A stretch of 64,000 nucleotides of DNA from assembly GCA_021209875.1 (NCBI GenBank), contig JAGYVD010000002.1, positions 2,294,001 through 2,358,000 on the forward strand. The letters run 5' to 3'. Numbering within the stretch: the stretch's first letter is position 1; every line of letters starts with the position of its first letter. Of this stretch, positions 57,410 to 64,000 are shown one piece after another. Origin of the DNA: Rosellinia necatrix. Lineage: Eukaryota; Ascomycota; Sordariomycetes; Xylariales; Xylariaceae. The position numbers were made by a program, and so were the translations under genes. The notes beneath the pieces were generated by a model that worked only from the letters and a program-made list of their open reading frames with translations, searched no databases and was not told the DNA's origin.

Positions 57410-59477
57410 ATGAAGCGGTGGCTATCGGCGTCGGCGGTGCTGGCCCTGTCCTTATGGACTGCCCAGGCACTGGAAGTTCCATTAGTAGGTTGCGTCCTAA
57501 CCTGGTCACCACTCCCCTGGGGGTTATTTATTTATTTACTTATTCATTCATTTATGTCATTTATTCAAATTTTATATGCATACTTACTTACCCGGCTTTG
57601 TAGGATCAAACCGATGAGAATAGACAAAAATGCGCTGGTGCGCCTCCGACCCGCCTCATGTGCCATAACTCATACTTATCCGTATTGTAGGCATGTACAA
57701 TAGAGCTACCTGGGGCGGCCCAGTCGACCCTTTCATCGACATCGTATTTCTCAACGACACTGTCAAAGCCGACGAAGATCCCATCGTCAGCCTGATCGTC
57801 TTCGAATGGAGGGATCAGGACCTGATTGGAGCCTACCCCAACCCGGATGCCTTTACCGTATGCGCCATGACCTACCGATTACGCCCGTTGCGTGCTAATA
57901 TCCGCTCTAGAAAGAACTGATATGCGACGAGAAGAATCATCAGGATAAGCTATGCGAAAAATCCCAGCTGGGTGAATGGATCTTAGCCCCGAATGCGACG
58001 GACAAGTCGGTTTTTACACAAGCTGTCCACGTTAATTCCGCTGCCCCTATCAAGTACCGCATCGAGAAGACCGGGTACTATTGCGTTGCCGCGTATGGAT
58101 ATCCTCCGGGGGATTCCAAGGCTGCAGAGTTTAAGGGCGTCGTCGAGTTTCGAGAGGCCTATGGCGAGCTTCCGGCTAGTCAGATACCGAAGTTGCCCTT
58201 CTATGGCGGCATTACGATATTCTACGCTGTTGTTGCCGTGTATGTTATGACTGGGCCATATCCGCTACCATCTCTTCCTGCTAACCGTCACTAGGTTTTG
58301 GGGCTTCCTATATTACCAACACAGATATGATATATGTCGGTAATCCCTCATTATGACTGGCCGGCTTGCGCTAACTTGCAGTCGTAGTGCCCGTGCAAAA
58401 CTATATCACAGCTATCCTTGTTTTCCTCGTCGTCGAGATGCTATTAACTTGGGGTTTCTATGGTAAGCACTCCACAAATGCGTTCGCTGCATAGCTACTC
58501 ATGACTATCTAGACTTCCTGAATAGGAACGGATCGAGTATTGGGTCTAAAGTTCTCTTGATCCTGGTGGCGATCTTGAACGCATTCCGTAACTCATTCTC
58601 GTTTTTCCTACTGCTCATCGTCTGCATGGGCTATGGCGTCGTCAAGCCGTCGCTAGGCAAGACAATGATTTACGTCCGATGGCTAGCTATTGCCCACTTT
58701 GCTTTCGGCCTTGTCTACGCCATCACCAGTCTGATTGTTTCTCCAGACGCTGCGGGTATTTTCAGTTCAAATGCCTCTACCGAAGGAAGGGTTTACTAAC
58801 TGCTTCTAGGGCCTTTCGTTCTTCTTATTGTACTTCCCCTAGCTGGCACCTTGACTGCCTTTTATGTGTGGACGCTGAACTCGCTCAACTTTACGCTCAA
58901 GGACTTGCGTGAGCGCAAACAGACGGCTAAGGAGGCGATGTACAGAAAGCTCTGGTGGTGTATCCTACTCAGCATTCTTGTCATTTTTGGTTTCTTCTTC
59001 TTCAACTCTTTCTCCTTCGCATCTGCTACCGATCCCGATTACGTCCCTTTCCACTGGAAGTCCCGGTGGTTTATACTCGACGGGTGGTTGAACATTGTCT
59101 ACTTTGCTGATGTGGCCTGGGTTGCCTACGTATGGAGACCGACTGCGAACAACCGGCGGTTTGCCATGAGCGACGAGATTGCCCAAGACGAAGATGGCGG
59201 CTTCGAGTTTGCCGACGTGGGGGCACCAGATGACTCGGATGACGATGAGGAATCGCACATCGGAATGAAAACCACAAAACCAGCACTCGCACCGGTACCG
59301 GCAAACGGCGCTCATGTTGTAGCTTCGCAGGGAACAAGTAGATCTGCACCGAAACTCGACTCCCCGCGCGACTCATTTGACGGCGAGACAATATTTGCCG
59401 TTGGCGAAGATGGCGACAAGTTTAGTGACGATGAAGAGGGGGGGGAAGGATCAAAGCTCGTGGGAAAGAACAAGTGA
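57410..59477 (+). CDS. PTM1-like seven-transmembrane (LUSTR) protein, 543 aa
   Basis: Eight exons: 57410..57484, 57604..57637, 57691..57857, 57911..58239, 58295..58335, 58388..58462, 58513..58755 and 58810..59477 (544 codons, in frame). The N-terminal 21 residues are a signal peptide (VLALSLWTAQALE). A luminal domain of about 180 residues with Cys and a KTGYYCV motif follows. Seven hydrophobic segments then span about 205-430, including FYGGITIFYAVVAVFWGFLYY, YITAILVFLVVEMLLTWGFY and SILVIFGFFFFN. The region DILPVQNYITA and the stretch FRNSFSFFLLLIVCMGYGVVKPSLG are typical of the PTM1/lung seven-transmembrane family. The cytosolic tail is acidic. Yeast Ptm1 is a Golgi/late-secretory protein of uncertain role, so a trafficking role is likely but unproven. 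Exon 5 (41 nt) depends on a GTCGGT donor. Confidence 0.92.
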
Positions 59478-59972
59478 GGGAAAGTGGCTGAAGACAGAAA
59501 TTAATCAAGTAAAGAGGACTGCTAAAACATGCTCTAGGTTGTTGCGTGTTTTTGCTGTACCAACATATGGGCTCTTTGTACGTGGCGTTGGTTGGTATCG
59601 ATTAGCAATCGCGATTGCGCCCGAGGCAACACGGCCTTGCATGTAATTGTCGTTCATTTAGCCCAGTCAAAAGGGAACTTTGTGTATGTGGGAGCCCGCT
59701 TGACTCACGAGGCAGTGGTTGTACGAAAATTCTACATGGTGGCTTTCCTATATAGTACCTCTTGCCGAATAGGATATCATTATTCCGCAACAATCATTAG
59801 ACTATGGCTTGGTCAAAATTGAACCGCCCAGCCTCGATCGTCTGGCAAGGATATTGCTTACATTATAAATCCGTCGTCGAGCCCCTGTCACATGCTAAAG
59901 AGGACGGGTGTACAGGAGAAATCGCGATATCATACAACATTATTTTCTTTCGCCACCGTTTTAACAACGCTC
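59478..59972. other. Convergent intergenic region, no gene seen
   Basis: Between the 3' ends of the PTM1-like gene and NDUFAF7. Nothing beyond trailers and terminators is expected or seen. Confidence 0.6.
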
Positions 59973-61648
59973 TTATATATCCCCACCGAAGCCAACAGGC
60001 CGCCTCCTCCCGGCGTTTTCGGGCAGAATGGCGAGTGCCTTGTAGAGCTTGCCCATGCCGCCGGGGCCACGATCGACGAGGCGCCTCCAGGCGCTCTCGA
60101 TGACGGCCTTGCGGGCGGGGTCGTCGCCGGCCTTAGCGGCGAGCATGTCGGCGCGCTGGGAGATGCCCATGCCCTCGAGGAAGTGGGCCTGGTCGACGGG
60201 GCCGTGGCACTCGACGCCGTCGCTGGCGCGGGTGGTGGCCTCGACGAGGGCGAGGAAGTCGACGTCGGCGCTGAGGTCAACGAGGCCCGGGTCGGCGAAG
60301 GGGCCGACGCGGGCGTGGCGGCGGATGCCACGGAGTGAATTGGTTGGGATCAGGTCCGCGGGGCCGTAGTCGAGGATGAGGGCGGCGCCCGACGGGCGCG
60401 GCTTGGGGCTCGCGGCGGACCCGCCGATGCGCGTCGCGAAGTCAGATACGTAGAGCGAGGCGTCCGGGCACACCTCGATCAGGGCGCCCGGGGTGGAGCG
60501 CAGTGCGCGGTAACGTGCGGACGACTCGGGCAGGTATGCCGCGTGCCGCGTCGGCGAAGGGCTGAGCGTGAGCCTGAATTCGGGGACGGGTTCGTGGCGC
60601 GAAGCGGGCGGCGTGCCAAGGTCGGCGTGTGTTGTGCCCTCAGGCGTGGGCGAGACGACCATCTCGCGCCACTGCCGCGTTGGCGACGACGTGTTGGACG
60701 AGGCGGACCGCGGGCTGCCGCTCGCCGTCACAGGCTGCTGCGTCGGCGGCACCTCGACGACCTGGAAGGCGTGGATGGGCAGCGCGTCAAAGAATTCGTG
60801 CGCCACGATGAAGGGCGTCTTGCTAGTATCCTGCGGCACTGCCTTGATCGAGTCCGACCAGACTATAGGGAGCCCCGAATACTTGCACGTGCTGTGCCAG
60901 CCCTGCTTCGACTCCCGCATCGTGGCGTCCTCACCGCAGAGCAGGTTCTTTTGCGCCACGCGCAGGTCCCTGCTTGCTTCGACCATGTACACGGCGTCGA
61001 TGGAGGATGCCATGCCTTTGAAGTTTCGAATCGTCTGTTTGTAAGGTCAATATGACTTGCGCATCCGGCCCAACTGGGTTTTGTTAGGCTTTGGGTTTGT
61101 CGTATTGGAGCTCACTCGTAGAATATCATCCATCAGCGTGCCTCGGCCAGGCCCAACTTCCATGAGCTCTACACCTGACCGCGGGCGGCCCTGGGACATC
61201 CACTCCGCAACGAACCAGATGCCAATCAACTCGCCAAACACCTGGGATATCTCGGGTGACGTAATGAAGTCTCCCTTTTGCCCAAATTGATCGCGGCCGG
61301 GCTCAATCGCTCCTGTATAGTAGCCGCCAACATCGGCCGTGAGGCACATGCGCATGTAGCTCGCCAACGGGATTGGCCCAGTGATCTGGAATTATGTTAG
61401 CCTCTTTATTCGGTATTGCTTTATGTCTTTTCACGAGAGCGCATGTCGCATATCAGCAAACGACATACATTAATGGCTTCGGCCAGTTGCTTTGCCAGCG
61501 GTGTCGACCATTTTCTCTCCTCTTGTCTTCTAGCAATTGTCGTCGACAAGCCCCTCGCGCTTGGGTATGTGAGCTTTGGGATTTGCGACACCGGCCTGCA
61601 TGTATATCTGAGCCCAGCTTGGGTGGTGCGGAGAATGGTCGATTTCAT
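59973..61648 (-). CDS. NDUFAF7/MidA-like mitochondrial methyltransferase, 503 aa
   Basis: Three exons: 61648..61469, 61385..61116 and 61034..59973, all joined between codons. The N-terminus is Arg- and Ser-rich ([16 protein letters not shown], then [12 protein letters not shown]) and fits a mitochondrial presequence. The catalytic domain has [36 protein letters not shown], the SAM-binding [16 protein letters not shown] (about 135-149), [37 protein letters not shown] and DVDFLALVE. The end, [12 protein letters not shown] with RRRPVGFGG, is the family's normal C-terminus. NDUFAF7 dimethylates an arginine of the complex I subunit NDUFS2 early in assembly. A low-complexity Ser/Pro/Thr insertion (about 250-320) sits between conserved blocks, as in other fungal members. 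Confidence 0.94.
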
Positions 61649-62206
61649 CTTAGTCAATATGTCGTGTGTTCATGACGATATGTTAATTAGTGATAAAAAG
61701 CGAGAAGAAATGAAATGTGAACTGAGCGTGCCAATTGTTGTCACGCCATTGGCAAACTTGGGAACCGGTGTGTATACTAGGAAGGTACAATGTGGGTTGT
61801 ATATTCATGACGATGAGGAAAGCGCGAGCTCCAAGCTTGATGCCGTATCAAGACAGCTTCACTAAGTATCGACTTTTCATTTGGCCCGATTTTTCTCCGA
61901 CTACCTAATTGGAACCAATTTCCTTACTGCCTCAAACTCTACACTTTCCATTCTCTCTTAATACCATTCATATCATTAACGAATATCCAAGTGCTGGATT
62001 TACGACAACTGCTATTCTATACACTTTATCTTTGTCTCCCTTTCCCAGAGGACCACCCCAATTTGTTGGAATACTGGTGCTCCTAAATCGGATCAAGGCC
62101 ACAGCCATACCATAACGCGACCGACTCTCGCTACGAACGGCACCACCACCCCCACCACCACCACCGCCACTACTACCACCACCCGTGGCCCTCTACGGCG
62201 TACATA
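61649..62206. promoter_or_regulatory. Shared divergent promoter of NDUFAF7 and CDK
   Basis: The two ATGs are 558 bases apart on opposite strands, so this segment must hold both promoters. A CCA/CCACCACT-rich tract at 62140-62184 lies just before the kinase ATG, within its likely 5' leader. No defined TATA element is called. Confidence 0.6.
62140..62184. repeat. (CCA)n tract in CDK 5' leader
   Basis: Interrupted CCA triplets ending 22 bases before the start codon of the kinase gene. Confidence 0.85.
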
Positions 62207-63634
62207 ATGACAAGCAAGTCGCGTTGGGCGAATACCGAGGAGGATGCGGCGCTAGAAGCGAAGCTCAAGAAGGAGAAAGAGGAGAAGAAGCGTTTGAAGG
62301 CCGAGAAGGCCACCAGGATAGAACAAGAAAGGCAGCGTGCCGCCGCTGCCGCCGAAGCAGTTGCGCATCAACAATCACAACAACAGCAAGACGAAGACAC
62401 ACAAGGCGACCGGCCATCCGCGAAGCGACGGAAACTCACACCCGAGAGAGAAGACGGCGGGACGGACGACGCCGAGAACGTGAAGCTTCTACGCTTCGAG
62501 ACGGGCGGGTGGGGGCCCTCTCACAGCGTCGATAACTACGACAAACTGAACGACATCGAGGAGGGCGCATACGGCTGGGTGGCACGGGCGAGAGACACAC
62601 GGACGGGCAAGGTGGTGGCGCTTAAGCGGCTCAAGCTCGACACGAGCGAGGCGACGCAGACCGGGCTCCCCGAGACGGGGCTACGAGAGATACAGATCCT
62701 GAAGGACTGCTCGCACAAGAACATCGTGCAGCTACGGGAGGTAGTGGTGGGGGGCGAGGGCGGCGCGTCGCGCGTCGAGAGCATCTTCCTCGTCCTCGAG
62801 TTCGTCGAGCACGACCTCAAGAGCGTCCTTGAGGACATGCCGGAGCCCTTCCTCGCGTCCGAGGTGAAGACGCTCCTGCTGCAGCTCGCCAGCGGCGTCG
62901 CCTACCTACACGACCACTGGGTCCTGCACCGCGACCTCAAGACCTCGAACCTCCTGCTGAACAACCGCGGCCAGCTCAAGATCGCCGACTTCGGCATGGC
63001 CCGCTACGTGGGCGACCCGCCCCCGAAGCTGACCCAGCTCGTCGTGACGCTCTGGTACCGCGCGCCCGAGCTGCTCCTCGGCGCCCGCACCTACGGCGCC
63101 CCCGTCGACATGTGGAGCGTCGGCTGCATCTTCGGCGAGATCCTGACGCGCGAGCCGCTGCTGCCCGGCCGCAACGAGGTCGACGCGCTGACCCGCATCT
63201 TCGAGCTCTGCGGCATCCCCACCGACGAGTCCTGGCCCGGCTTCCGCCGCCTCCCCAACGCCCGCTCCCTCCGCCTGCCCCCCAAGAACGCCCCCGGCGC
63301 CGCCGGCTCCGTCGTCCGCGCCAGGTTCCCCCTCCTCACCGCCGCCGGTAGCGCCCTGCTGTCGGGCCTCCTGTCCCTGAACCCCGACGCCCGCCCCACC
63401 GCCGCGGAGATGCTGCAGCACGAGTATTTCCGCCAGGATCCCAAGCCCAAGCACGAGGCCATGTTCCCCACCTTCCCCAGCAAGGCGGGTCAGGAGCGCA
63501 GGAGGCGGCACGACACGCCGAACGCCCCGGGACGGGGACAGGCCGCGGCCCTAGGCACCGTTGACTTTAGTGGCATATTCGCCGGGCGAGACAAGGAAGA
63601 GCGAGGCGGCGGGTTTTCGTTACGAATGGTTTGA
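62207..63634 (+). CDS. PITSLRE-type cyclin-dependent kinase (CDK10/11-like), 475 aa
   Basis: Single exon. Residues 1-100 form a charged, Glu/Lys/Gln-rich helix and a basic patch (SAKRRKL). The kinase domain runs about 111-428: glycine loop IEEGAYGWVARA, VALKRLKL with Lys140, and the cyclin-binding helix PETGLRE (about 155-161) in place of PITSLRE/PSTAIRE. HRDLKTSNLL (catalytic Asp about 243), DFGMAR (about 261) and TLWYRAPELLLG (about 281) are intact. The activation segment is LTQLVVTLWYRAPE. The family includes metazoan CDK10/CDK11 and S. pombe Ppk23, linked to transcription and RNA processing. The C-terminal tail is basic and Gly/Arg-rich. Coding sequence is very GC-rich at third positions, unlike its flanks. 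Confidence 0.93.
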   Translation: MTSKSRWANTEEDAALEAKLKKEKEEKKRLKAEKATRIEQERQRAAAAAEAVAHQQSQQQQDEDTQGDRPSAKRRKLTPEREDGGTDDAENVKLLRFETGGWGPSHSVDNYDKLNDIEEGAYGWVARARDTRTGKVVALKRLKLDTSEATQTGLPETGLREIQILKDCSHKNIVQLREVVVGGEGGASRVESIFLVLEFVEHDLKSVLEDMPEPFLASEVKTLLLQLASGVAYLHDHWVLHRDLKTSNLLLNNRGQLKIADFGMARYVGDPPPKLTQLVVTLWYRAPELLLGARTYGAPVDMWSVGCIFGEILTREPLLPGRNEVDALTRIFELCGIPTDESWPGFRRLPNARSLRLPPKNAPGAAGSVVRARFPLLTAAGSALLSGLLSLNPDARPTAAEMLQHEYFRQDPKPKHEAMFPTFPSKAGQERRRRHDTPNAPGRGQAAALGTVDFSGIFAGRDKEERGGGFSLRMV

Positions 63635-64000
63635 TTACTTCCTCAAAAAAAAAAAAAAGACAATGCCTGAAGCTGGCTTCTCTTATCATGAATCCCAGAT
63701 CTAGCCACATGCTGTGTCACATTGTAAGCCGAAGCCAAAATCTCTAGGCGTAAATGCCATTGCCATTAGGTAGGAGCTATGTACGATCATCCTGTAATAA
63801 TCCTTCAGTGTGCAAACCTCCCACCCGGGTACGCTTTATTCTGAACTCAAATCACTAAGCGTGTGTACCTTTCCGCGCCGGCTTCCCTGGGTTCCGCAAT
63901 CTTCTATGTGGCATAGGCCGTTCAAGGACCGACTGTGTACATATACTAGTTTCAGCATTTCAAATAAACAGATACAGTTGGTAATAAGCATAACAATCAA
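63635..64000. other. Right end of window, no gene seen
   Basis: Trailer of the kinase gene, starting with an A-rich run at about 63643-63658. No further gene start is supported before the edge. Confidence 0.55.

Noticed and set aside
59892..61055. Long plus-strand frames opposite NDUFAF7
   Set aside because: Antisense of a well-supported gene with high GC3; composition is Gly/Ala/Val/Arg-rich with no recognised motif.
61416..61865. A 149-codon plus-strand frame over the NDUFAF7 first exon and promoter
   Set aside because: It overlaps the mitochondrial presequence exon in antisense and has no recognisable domain or splice partners.

Overview
This is a stretch of nuclear chromosome from a filamentous ascomycete, most likely a sordariomycete. 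The evidence is the short spliceosomal introns (about 45-110 nt, mostly GT..AG, several with a CTAAC/CTGAC-type branch site near the 3' end), gene content typical of Pezizomycotina (AsaB-like oxygenase, Rua1-type regulator, NB-ARC/TPR NLR, CsbD/Hmp1-like protein, fungal CorA-domain protein), and AT-rich, possibly RIP-degraded debris. Species cannot be named from the sequence alone. Sixteen protein-coding genes are well supported and two more are tentative. Many had to be assembled by eye from several exons, and every multi-exon model given closes in frame. No tRNA, rRNA, CRISPR array, transposase or reverse transcriptase was recognised.

Layout. 1-4.1 kb: no recognisable gene, dense microsatellites. 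4.1-6.2 kb (-): four-exon Rua1-like zinc-binding transcription regulator. 6.2-11.8 kb: gene desert. 11.8-12.6 kb (-): Pro-rich protein of unknown function. 14.8-16.5 kb (-): CorA-like membrane protein. 17.8-19.1 kb (+): six-exon AsaB/CmcJ-like oxygenase, convergent with a 73-aa protein gene (-). 21.2-25.2 kb (+): NLR-type receptor with an alpha/beta-hydrolase (SesB-like) head, an NB-ARC motor and a TPR tail. 27.1-29.7 kb (+): ARP8 of the INO80 remodeler. 30.7-36.3 kb (-): 1,860-aa SNF2/ARIP4-type ATPase. 36.3-39.5 kb: repeat-rich desert with an AT-rich island. 39.5-41.3 kb (+): glutathione synthetase. 41.8-42.6 kb (-): mitochondrial single-stranded-DNA-binding protein. 44.3-46.0 kb (-): SET-domain protein. 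46.0-49.5 kb: desert. 49.5-49.9 kb (-): CsbD/Hmp1-like small protein. 51.1-52.1 kb (+): SWC5/BCNT subunit of SWR1. 54.6-56.4 kb (-): U-box cyclophilin of the PPIL2/Cyp8 type. 57.4-59.5 kb (+): PTM1-like seven-TM protein. 60.0-61.6 kb (-): NDUFAF7/MidA methyltransferase. 62.2-63.6 kb (+): PITSLRE-type CDK, head-to-head with NDUFAF7.

The genes do not form one pathway. Housekeeping chromatin and organelle genes (ARP8, SWC5, ARIP4-like ATPase, SET protein; mtSSB, NDUFAF7) are interspersed with an accessory stretch at about 14-25 kb that holds the CorA-like protein, the orphan oxygenase and the NLR. The NLR is the most interesting single gene. Intergenic DNA is rich in ACCTAGGT/TAGGTACCTA palindromic tracts and minisatellites; a 43-bp element occurs twice, at 38.5 and 50.7 kb, with only A/G transition differences.
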